From positions 1-5,685 of the forward strand of contig JAFMRP010000372.1 in assembly GCA_017354095.1 (NCBI GenBank): 5,685 nt of DNA. Reading direction: 5' to 3'. Shown here one piece after another: positions 1 through 4,754 of the stretch. The stretch comes from Ktedonobacteraceae bacterium (lineage in GTDB: Bacteria > Chloroflexota > Ktedonobacteria > Ktedonobacterales > Ktedonobacteraceae). A model generated the notes under the pieces. It had not been told where the DNA came from. It was given only the letters and a program-made list of their open reading frames with translations, and ran no database searches. Positions within the stretch are counted from its first letter, which is position 1; the number at the start of each line of letters is the position of its first letter. The position numbers were made by a program, and so were the translations under genes.

Positions 1-9
1 TTCCGACAT
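1..9 (-). CDS. Possible start of a leftward gene, cut by the window edge
   Basis: Only the first three codons (ATG TCG GAA, Met-Ser-Glu) would be visible, so no product can be named. The reason to suspect a gene is its upstream context on the minus strand: a purine-rich AGGGA stretch six bases before this ATG, a palindrome further up, and a well-formed promoter about 65 bases away. An in-frame ATG also exists at position 24, but it has no ribosome-binding sequence before it, so the start at 9 is preferred. The reading frame is too short to test by itself. Confidence 0.3.
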
Positions 10-32
10 GACCCTTCCCTGCATAGTAGCTG

Positions 33-55
33 TCGTTTCACCTATGATGAAACGA
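33..55. promoter_or_regulatory. Perfect 8-bp palindrome, candidate operator
   Basis: TCGTTTCA and TGAAACGA form a perfect inverted repeat around a 7-base centre. On the minus strand it falls about 20 to 42 bases after the expected transcription start of the promoter at 81-109 and ahead of the possible start codon at 9. A site in that place commonly binds a dimeric repressor, or the RNA could fold into a small leader hairpin. Which of the two applies, and which protein would bind, cannot be told from the sequence. Confidence 0.4.
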
Positions 56-80
56 TCAGGAGAGCAATAAATTTCCTATA

Positions 81-109
81 AGTATAGTAACAAAAATCAA
101 AGTTGTAAA
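81..109 (-). promoter_or_regulatory. Sigma70-type promoter firing leftwards
   Basis: On the minus strand the sequence reads TTTACA (109-104), a 17-base spacer, then TATACT (86-81). Each hexamer matches the housekeeping consensus at five of six bases and the spacing is optimal; the surroundings are A+T-rich. Transcription would start near position 74 and run out of the window at position 1. This is the best-formed promoter in the window by consensus match. Confidence 0.65.
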
Positions 110-640
110 GTTGTCGGCCAGAGCTTTTCCACCCTCCTACTGTAATTGACAAAGAAGCTCATTTTTCGTTACGCATCAAAGGCATATTAGTCCGGTTCCT
201 CCCGCCCTCCATCGCAGTCATCGGCAGGCTCACTGATTGAGCTACAATAGGCACATGAAAAAAGCAAAGCGGTGACTTATCAAGAGACGAAACACTGAGA
301 AGTGATGGTACCAGCGAACCTGCGGGGAAGCTTGCCCTGCAACGAGTTCCAAGCCTATTGGGCTTTTGCGCAAGAAGGCAGAGCATTCGCCCATGGTTGA
401 CAGCTTTCTGACAGCTAAGCCAACGATGGACAGCGCATTCTCGCGATTCTCAGAGAAAAAACATGCGCTGAAGCGGCACCAGAAGGGCGATGGTGAATAG
501 TGGCGAAGAAGCTCAGGCGAATCTCTCCACCGGCACCTCAGGAGATTTCAGAGGCGTCTCAAGCAAGGGGAGAAGCAGCTTGGGGCGTTTTTCTTTGGTG
601 GAATTCACCCAGTTTTGCGAAGTCCTATCGCAAGCACCGT
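110..640. other. Stretch without a supportable gene
   Basis: No reading frame here has a convincing ribosome-binding site, a recognisable domain or plausible composition. A 75-codon minus-strand frame (159-386) lacks a ribosome-binding site and resembles no family I know. Two copies of TGACAGCT, 11 bases apart (398-405 and 409-416), and one half of a 15-base direct repeat (516-530) are the only patterns seen. A short palindrome, TTGCGA/TCGCAA (615-633), lies just past the stop of the DUF1579-like gene but has no T-run on the minus strand, so it is a poor terminator. Confidence 0.5.
516..530. repeat. 15-bp direct repeat, distal copy
   Basis: GGCGAATCTCTCCAC is identical to 771-785, which lies inside the DUF1579-like gene and encodes part of its Trp-Arg-Asp-Ser-Pro stretch on the minus strand. 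The two copies are 255 bases apart, a multiple of three. In the same minus-strand frame this copy also reads Trp-Arg-Asp-Ser-Pro, but stop codons follow and no further similarity to the gene was found. It may be a leftover of a partial duplication or chance. Confidence 0.4.
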
Positions 641-1099
641 TTATGGCTTTCTCGTATACGTCACATCCAGGTCCTGTTCCCACGTGGAACCATCGCGCGA
701 CAACTCTCCATGACAGGTAATGGTATTTCCATCCGAGCTTACCGTGCCGGTCACGCGTTGTGAGAAGCCTGGCGAATCTCTCCACATCTTCCACACATCG
801 CCTTCGAGACTCATCTGATAGATCCTCGCAACACCCCGCTCATCAGAATAGAGCATGGAGCATGTTTCAACCGAGTCGTCATGGCCTATGACGCTCAGAG
901 CACTTGGAGGGCCTCCACGTTCCCAATCAAAATGCCAGAGCAGCAAGGCCCCTTTCATCAGCCATTCGAAAGAAGAACGCCCATGTACTGGGGATGGGAA
1001 AGCAGGATGGGTTCCCACTGTATTCCATTCACCAACCAGGACATCAAAATGTTTCAGCGAACTGGTCGGTTGCGGCGGTCGTTTGGCAGGCTCATGCAT
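641..1099 (-). CDS. DUF1579-like small beta-barrel protein, function unknown
   Basis: This gene encodes 152 residues with no signal peptide and no membrane segment, so the product is probably cytoplasmic. The chosen start is the ATG at 1099, which has AAGGAG (1112-1107) seven bases upstream; the longer in-frame start at 1132 has no such site. The pattern is that of a common bacterial family of small stand-alone proteins related to DUF1579: an N-terminal LVGEWNTVGTHP block, a Phe-Glu-Trp-Leu strand, a Ser-Met-Leu-Tyr-Ser-Asp-Glu-Arg-Gly block, then WRDSPGFSQR, a Ser-Ser-Asp-Gly-Asn-Thr-Ile turn and a C-terminal DGSTWEQDLDVTYTR. Alternating polar and hydrophobic strands and repeated Trp residues suggest a lipocalin-like barrel that could hold a small ligand. 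That is inference from fold resemblance; no catalytic residues or substrate can be named. It stands alone on the minus strand, with a promoter-like module at 1293-1345 and a leader of about 190 bases. Confidence 0.85.
   Translation of the reverse strand: MHEPAKRPPQPTSSLKHFDVLVGEWNTVGTHPAFPSPVHGRSSFEWLMKGALLLWHFDWERGGPPSALSVIGHDDSVETCSMLYSDERGVARIYQMSLEGDVWKMWRDSPGFSQRVTGTVSSDGNTITCHGELSRDGSTWEQDLDVTYTRKP
771..785. repeat. 15-bp direct repeat, genic copy
   Basis: This is the copy of GGCGAATCTCTCCAC that lies inside the DUF1579-like gene; the identical partner is at 516-530, downstream of that gene's stop codon. Six more bases before each copy are also similar (AGAAGC, with a one-base shift). 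Confidence 0.4.
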
Positions 1100-1106
1100 G
1101 TTCATA

Positions 1107-1112
1107 CTCCTT
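1107..1112 (-). promoter_or_regulatory. Ribosome-binding site that fixes the DUF1579-like start
   Basis: AAGGAG on the minus strand lies seven bases before the ATG at 1099 and only one base before the ATG at 1105. It therefore supports the start at 1099 rather than 1105 or 1132. The cupin-like start at 1475 has the same AAGGAG with the same seven-base spacing. Confidence 0.65.
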
Positions 1113-1217
1113 GTGTCTGCTCTGGTGCTCAATACCTATCCGATCAGAGAAGTGTGGAGCTCTCATAGAGGAGAGCCCATTCATCTGCCAAAGAGGACAG
1201 CAGCTCACCACTTCCCC

Positions 1218-1475
1218 CTATGCAGATATGCTTTCCTGGCGCAGCAGATCAGCGCAGGGTGTATGCCGCGCTGGTCCCCGGCTTTCGTGCCAAGTATAGC
1301 ACAGCGAGGAGGAAAGGCGCATCATCCCAAGGGGATGATGGTGCCAGGTGATGGAGCCGATCAAGCATGAGCAACAGCCTGGTACTGCGCCAAATGAAAG
1401 GGGAAGGTCGCCATAGTCCTTCCCTTGAAACAGGGTTCCATGGAGAAGTTGCTCTTTGGCAATGAGTTCTACCAT
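1218..1475 (-). pseudogene. Probable truncated cupin gene (N-terminal part only)
   Basis: The frame starts at an ATG with AAGGAG (1488-1483) seven bases upstream and runs 85 codons. The first 28 residues (1475-1392), including LLHGTLFQGKDYGDLPLSF, resemble the opening of small single-domain cupins, in which a Gly-Xaa-Asp-Tyr-Gly-Asp-Xaa-Pro-Xaa-Ser-Phe stretch leads into the PGSGPRLHRHPYEE metal-binding block. That block, with its His and Glu ligands, is not found in any frame here. From about residue 29 the sequence (Cys-rich, with a His-His-His cluster) no longer resembles a cupin and instead contains the promoter module of the next gene. I infer a gene that lost its 3' part. The similarity is judged from memory of the family, so an unrelated small gene remains possible. 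Confidence 0.4.
1293..1345 (-). promoter_or_regulatory. Promoter-like module, copy C (before the DUF1579-like gene)
   Basis: On the minus strand a strong dyad (GGGATGATG and CATCATCCC around a 3-base loop, 1320-1340, with GGC/GCC extending it) is followed after 21 bases by TATACT (1298-1293), preceded by TGC as in an extended -10 element. No good -35 hexamer is present at the usual distance; instead the dyad is centred about 42 bases before the expected start. That layout suits a promoter that depends on a bound activator. The order and spacing match the modules at 1650-1707 and 1877-1933. The dyad alone could also be read as an RNA hairpin, but no T-run follows on either strand. Confidence 0.5.
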
Positions 1476-1649
1476 CCATTCTCTCCTTGCGTATACGTTT
1501 GCTCAGGGTACAGATCATTTTTTAGCGGATCTCTGCTCTTTTGATCATCTCCTCCCCTCGACGAAGCCTGGTTGATGTGCTGGCTGCACTCTCATCTTCC
1601 TGACCGCCGACAGAAGTGGTTCATCCGCCTCTTGGAAAACGATACCCCA

Positions 1650-1707
1650 AGTATAGGAGCACGGCTGGAAGATCGGCATCACCCACCTGAGATGATTGCG
1701 GCGGGTG
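1650..1707 (-). promoter_or_regulatory. Promoter-like module, copy B (before the cupin-like start)
   Basis: On the minus strand the block at 1707-1675 matches the block at 1877-1909 on the plus strand at 29 of 33 positions; TATACT (1655-1650) follows 21 bases after the GATG that closes the dyad. The bases just before TATACT (GCCGTGCTCC) also resemble copy A (GCAGTGTTC). Transcription would start near 1643 and run left towards the start codon at 1475 with a leader of roughly 170 bases. There is no good -35 hexamer. Confidence 0.5.
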
Positions 1708-1761
1708 AAAGGCAAGGACAAAGGTGGAGAGGTCAGTCGTGAGGGAGATTGACCCCACTCT

Positions 1762-1875
1762 CTACCAGGAGAGATCCTCCCAGCTAGAGCGGGGCAAGCT
1801 CAACTGACGCACCTGGTAGCGTTTTTTCACGTGGAGCTTCTGATAGATGCTGTTCCTCATGTTCATCCTCTCCCG
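1762..1875 (-). pseudogene. Remnant of a LuxR-type helix-turn-helix C-terminus
   Basis: A short frame open from 1875 to a stop at 1762 reads MRNSIYQKLHVKKRYQVRQL near its start. In LuxR-family DNA-binding domains the recognition helix ends in a TVKTHLRNIYQKLxV stretch followed by a basic Arg/Lys-Xaa-Gln-Ala/Val turn, so this resembles the last two helices. An extra Ser inside the Arg-Asn-Ile-Tyr stretch, a stop codon directly upstream and the absence of the rest of the domain in any frame mark it as decayed. No ribosome-binding site was seen. The identification rests on a run of about 15 residues. Confidence 0.4.
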
Positions 1876-1876
1876 T

Positions 1877-1933
1877 CATCCGCTACAATCATCTCTGGTG
1901 GGTGATGCCAGGAAGGATGCAGTGTTCTATACT
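1877..1933 (+). promoter_or_regulatory. Promoter-like module, copy A (before the membrane protein/DJ-1 operon)
   Basis: The block ATCATCTCTGGTGGGTGATG (1888-1907) is followed after 20 bases by TATACT (1928-1933). It is nearly identical to copy B in opposite orientation and shares its layout with copy C. Transcription would start near 1940, giving a leader of about 90 bases before the start codon at 2029. The -35 position carries ATGCCA, a poor match, again pointing to help from a bound protein. Confidence 0.5.
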
Positions 1934-2011
1934 CAAACACGGAGAGAATGGCACAATTTCAAAGCTTGTGTGGCACAATTCGAGCTGGCCAAACGGCCTG
2001 CATTGATTACG

Positions 2012-2018
2012 AGGAGGT
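2012..2018 (+). promoter_or_regulatory. Ribosome-binding site that fixes the membrane protein start
   Basis: AGGAGGT is a full anti-16S match and lies ten bases before the ATG at 2029. The in-frame ATG at 1948, 27 codons earlier, has a GGAGAG almost touching it and would add a hydrophilic tail that lies inside the expected leader, so the start at 2029 is preferred. Confidence 0.7.
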
Positions 2019-2028
2019 AGGATGCAAG

Positions 2029-3039
2029 ATGTTTGATACGACAACATCTTCTCAGTCATTGGTTAAAACCGCACGATTTCGGTTGCTTCATTTCTTCAAA
2101 GAGAGTTTCGCGCTTCATCCACTCTTGACCCTGGTAGGGATAGCGAATGTACTGGTGCTGCTGGCAGCGTTAGTGGGTATTATCGTTGATCACAGGATCA
2201 TCACAGGAATGCCAGCGTGGGTAAAACCAGCCAAATTTGCCATTTCGATCAGTATCTATAGCTTTACACTCCTGTGGTTGCTGAGCTTTATCAAAGGACA
2301 TAGACGGCTGGTCAGTCTTGTGGCGAATGCGACCGCAGTCATTATGGTCGTTGAGATGGTGATTATTGTTGGGCAAGTCATACGGGGAACGACCAGCCAT
2401 TTCAATAACAGTACGCCATTGGATAGGATGCTATTCCTCATTATGGCAGGGTTTATCAGTCTGGCATTCGTGATGGGCATCGTCGCTGCCATCTTGTTGC
2501 TGCTCCAGCGTCAGCCAGATCGTGCCTTTGCGTGGTCGCTGCGGCTGGGTATGGTCATTACTCTGGTGGGAATGGCCGTGGCGTTTTTGATGACAACGGG
2601 ACCTACCCCAGCGCAATTGAAGGTGCTCCGAGATGGAGGACATCCTTCAGCCATTGGTGCTCATAGTGTCGGTGTGCCCGACGGAGGGCCGGGGTTGCCG
2701 TTTGTTGGGTGGAGTACGGAGGGCGGAGATCTGCGCATTCCTCATTTTGTTGGGTTGCATGCATTGCAGGTGTTGCCGCTGTTCTGGTGGCTGTTCCTGC
2801 GTCGCTCAAGGCTGTTGAGAGATGGTCATCGGGTCGCGCTGGTCTGGACGATTAGTGTGGGGTATCTGGGAGTGGTAGGATTGCTCACATGGCAAGCGTT
2901 GCGGGCGCAACCGCTCATAGCTCCTGATGCTTATACGTTGAATGCGTTCGTAATATTGATCAGCGCAGTGGTGCTGGCGGTAGTGGTAATAGTGCTTCAT
3001 GCTCATACAAAGCGAAAGACCCTTATAGAATCATTATAG
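2029..3039 (+). CDS. Eight-helix membrane protein of unknown function
   Basis: The 336-residue product has about eight hydrophobic segments, near residues 30-54, 67-88, 97-118, 134-158, 168-190, 239-257, 269-291 and 304-324, and so lies in the cytoplasmic membrane. Between segments 5 and 6 is a loop of nearly 50 residues with a distinctive pattern: His-Ser-Val-Gly (212-215), Asp-Gly-Gly-Pro-Gly (218-222), Gly-Gly-Asp-Leu (232-235) and PHFVGLHALQ (238-247). Other marked sites are Pro-Ala-Trp-Val-Lys-Pro-Ala-Lys-Phe (62-70) before segment 2 and Ser-His-Phe-Asn (123-126) between 3 and 4. I recall similar proteins being annotated only as hypothetical membrane proteins. The histidines (124, 239, 244) at membrane boundaries could bind a metal or haem, but this is a guess. 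No signal peptide is evident. The DJ-1 gene follows after 18 bases on the same strand, so the two are probably co-transcribed from copy A of the promoter module. The start at 2029 was chosen for its strong ribosome-binding site. Confidence 0.85.
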   Translation: MFDTTTSSQSLVKTARFRLLHFFKESFALHPLLTLVGIANVLVLLAALVGIIVDHRIITGMPAWVKPAKFAISISIYSFTLLWLLSFIKGHRRLVSLVANATAVIMVVEMVIIVGQVIRGTTSHFNNSTPLDRMLFLIMAGFISLAFVMGIVAAILLLLQRQPDRAFAWSLRLGMVITLVGMAVAFLMTTGPTPAQLKVLRDGGHPSAIGAHSVGVPDGGPGLPFVGWSTEGGDLRIPHFVGLHALQVLPLFWWLFLRRSRLLRDGHRVALVWTISVGYLGVVGLLTWQALRAQPLIAPDAYTLNAFVILISAVVLAVVVIVLHAHTKRKTLIESL

Positions 3040-3057
3040 AGAGGAAGAGAGCACCAG

Positions 3058-4455
3058 ATGACGAAGAAAACGCTTGCCTTCGTAGTCTATCCAGGCATCT
3101 CTCTGCTAGAATTCGTAGGCAATCGCACCGTGCTGGGAATTATCCTGGCACAGGAGGGATCGCCCCTGAAAGTGCGGGTTGGCTATGAACTGGTGGTGGT
3201 GGGAGAGCGGATCGAAGAGATCCCCACAGATACCCCTCTGTCCGTTCTCCCCCAGAAGACCTTCACGGACGTTGCGCGGCCAGATGCGCTGGTTGTGATT
3301 GGCGGGGGAGCAGACACGCTTGCGGCTTTGGAGAATGCGAACCTGATCTCCTATGTGCGGCGGGCCGCAGAGAGCGCCTCCTGGGTGGCTGCGACGAGCA
3401 CCGGTTCATTGCTGCTGGCTGCCGCCGGACTGCTCGAAGGACGCCTCGCCACAACGCATTGGGCCTATGCAGATCGTCTGCGAGCCTATAACGTCCGTTA
3501 TCAGATGCCAGAGACCTCCAACTGGGTGACCGACGGCAAGTTTACAACCTCTGCGGGAGTCTCTGGAGCAATTGATATGGCCCTGGGGCTGAGTGCGCGA
3601 CTCAACAACCAGGCAATCGCGCAGTTTGGGCAACTGATGATTGAGTACGATCCGCACCCCCCTTTTGGCAGGCTCGACTGGAGCGGCTTCGATCAGCAGC
3701 AAGCCGTTCTCACACCGTTGATGGACCGGCGTCCAGCCAGATGGGATGCTGTCCAGCAGATCGCCTTCATCCTCTATCCCGGCCTGACCGTCTTCGATCT
3801 GGTTGGCCCATTGCAGGTGTTCTCCGCATTGCAGCGGATTGCCCCGGAGTTTCGACCCATCGTGGTTGCTGAGCAAACGAGTCCCATCACGACTGATATC
3901 GGGGTGCGGGTGATGCCCAACGCTACCTTTTCCGACCTGCCTTATCCTGATGTTTTCTTCGTTCCGGGCGGTATCATGCCAACCTTGAGGGCAATGAGCA
4001 ATCCGGCCATCCGCCAGTATATCCGCACAGCGGCACCACACGCTCAATGGATTGTCTCGGTCTGCACGGGAGCGCTGCTGCTGGCAGCGGTTGGACTGCT
4101 GGAGGGATGTGAAGTAACCACTCATTGGTCATATCCTCGCTATCTCAAGGATCTAGGGGCGCACTACGTCCAGAAACGCTGGACGGTCAACGGCAACATC
4201 GTGAACGCTGCTGGGGTCTCGGCAGGCATCGATATGGCGCTCTATCTGGTATCGCGCTTCCTGGACGAGGAAACGGCGCGCACGGTGCAGTGGTTGATCC
4301 AGTACGATCCCCAGCCCCCCTTTGGTGGGATCGACTACCAGCACCTGAAGCTCTTGCCTCGATTTATGCGAGAAAGCCTGACTCTCATCGCCCCCCTCTA
4401 TACCACAAAAGTACGCCGATTAATCCGCCAGGAGAGGAAAACAAATGCTGAGTGA
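3058..4455 (+). CDS. Tandem DJ-1/PfpI protein, one domain lacking the catalytic Cys
   Basis: The 465-residue product carries two DJ-1/PfpI domains of the isonitrile hydratase/ThiJ-like type, about residues 4-215 and 233-435, joined by a short linker. Both have the YPG start, the nucleophile elbow, a TTHW motif (132-135 and 354-357) and a Tyr-Asp-Pro-Xaa-Pro-Pro-Phe-Gly block (197-204 and 416-423), so the protein arose by internal duplication with a period near 220 residues. In the second domain the elbow reads SVCTGALLLAA with Cys336 and Thr337, and the acid is Asp247, as in isonitrile hydratase InhA (Asp, Cys, Thr). In the first the elbow reads ATSTGSLLLAA: Ser114 (codon AGC, 3397-3399) replaces Cys, and the acid is Glu18. 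Family members usually have about 200-230 residues and form dimers; here one chain could supply both halves. There is no signal peptide, so it is likely cytoplasmic. The ribosome-binding site is modest (GAGAG, six bases before ATG), so coupling to the upstream membrane protein gene is plausible. The substrate is unknown; hydratase, glyoxalase or chaperone-like roles are all possible. Confidence 0.9.
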   Translation: MTKKTLAFVVYPGISLLEFVGNRTVLGIILAQEGSPLKVRVGYELVVVGERIEEIPTDTPLSVLPQKTFTDVARPDALVVIGGGADTLAALENANLISYVRRAAESASWVAATSTGSLLLAAAGLLEGRLATTHWAYADRLRAYNVRYQMPETSNWVTDGKFTTSAGVSGAIDMALGLSARLNNQAIAQFGQLMIEYDPHPPFGRLDWSGFDQQQAVLTPLMDRRPARWDAVQQIAFILYPGLTVFDLVGPLQVFSALQRIAPEFRPIVVAEQTSPITTDIGVRVMPNATFSDLPYPDVFFVPGGIMPTLRAMSNPAIRQYIRTAAPHAQWIVSVCTGALLLAAVGLLEGCEVTTHWSYPRYLKDLGAHYVQKRWTVNGNIVNAAGVSAGIDMALYLVSRFLDEETARTVQWLIQYDPQPPFGGIDYQHLKLLPRFMRESLTLIAPLYTTKVRRLIRQERKTNAE

Positions 4456-4490
4456 TCGGCTGCTTGCTGCCCGATACCGAGATTGTTTGT

Positions 4491-4607
4491 TAGGACGAGA
4501 AGGACCAGGAACAGCACCAGACTGAGGAAAGAGGTAGCCACTCCAGTGCGAAAGCGAAACGTCAGTGGATACGCCATGCTGAGACGACTGGTAGGCGCCA
4601 GACCTCG
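4491..4607 (-). pseudogene. Fragment of an FtsX-type ABC transporter permease
   Basis: On the minus strand a run of about 39 residues contains RLSMAYPLTFRFRTG followed by a hydrophobic stretch, SFLSLVLFLVLLVL. FtsX-type (MacB-like) permeases of this kind of bacterium often carry an Ala-Tyr-Pro-Leu-Xaa-Xaa-Arg-Phe-Arg-Thr-Gly motif at the start of a membrane helix in the middle of the protein, and the match includes its spacing to the helix. Such permeases are several hundred residues long; nothing else of one is present. The open frame (4667-4398) runs into the opposite strand of the DJ-1 gene, where the similarity ends. I read it as an insertion or deletion leftover. A small one-helix membrane protein is the alternative. 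Confidence 0.45.
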
Positions 4608-4671
4608 CGCGCGCCACTTCCGCCGAACGCTCATTTTTGGACAACAGGGATCCACACCTCCCCTCAAACGA

Positions 4672-4703
4672 AACCTCTAATCACTCAGCGGTGATTAGAG
4701 GTT
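4672..4703. terminator. Perfect 13-bp hairpin between convergent genes
   Basis: AACCTCTAATCAC and GTGATTAGAGGTT pair without mismatch around TCAGCG. It lies about 50 bases past the rtcB stop and 217 past the DJ-1 gene stop. On the minus strand the stem is followed by TCGTTTG, a weak T-rich tail; on the plus strand no T-run follows. It most likely ends rtcB transcription, possibly with help from another factor. A binding site for a dimeric protein is the alternative. Confidence 0.5.
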
Positions 4704-4723
4704 AGTAGACGAGTACATTTAGG

Positions 4724-4750
4724 CAGCCACCGTCGCTGGTGACTGTTTTT
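4724..4750 (+). terminator. Rho-independent terminator for the plus-strand operon
   Basis: CAGCCACC (4724-4731) and GGTGACTG (4738-4745) pair at seven of eight positions around a 6-base loop and are directly followed by TTTTT (4746-4750). The T-run is on the plus strand, so this ends transcription from the membrane protein/DJ-1 operon just before it would reach the end of rtcB. Confidence 0.65.
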
Positions 4751-4754
4751 ATCG

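Larger units (their letters stand above)
1380..1947. other. Intergenic stretch with fragments and promoters
   Basis: Apart from the cupin-like start, the LuxR-like remnant and promoter copies A and B, no gene is supported. Copies A and B form an imperfect inverted repeat pointing outwards around about 170 bases, so the stretch 1650-1933 could also be seen as a small element with inverted ends; no flanking target duplication was recognised. A minus-strand frame of roughly 44 codons (about 1684-1553) resembles nothing known to me. Confidence 0.4.

Noticed and set aside
159..386. Minus-strand frame of 75 codons
   Set aside because: It has no ribosome-binding site, no recognisable motif and an uneven composition; nothing supports translation.
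398..434. GACAGC repeated at 399, 410 and 429, with a TTGACA at 397
   Set aside because: The first two copies are 11 bases apart, but the third breaks the period and no -10 hexamer lies 16-18 bases after TTGACA, so neither a regulator array nor a promoter is supported.
615..633. TTGCGA/TCGCAA palindrome after the DUF1579-like gene, considered as its terminator
   Set aside because: The stem is only six pairs with a seven-base loop and is followed by AAAAC, not a T-run, on the minus strand.
855..1370. Long plus-strand frame opposite the DUF1579-like gene
   Set aside because: It mostly mirrors the real gene on the other strand, has no family resemblance and runs into the non-coding stretch.
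1948..2028. Upstream ATG giving a 27-residue longer membrane protein
   Set aside because: The spacing to GGAGAG is too short, and a full AGGAGGT precedes the internal ATG at 2029.
3406..4125. 239-codon minus-strand frame inside the DJ-1 gene
   Set aside because: It is the antisense shadow of a well-supported gene, with no signals of its own.
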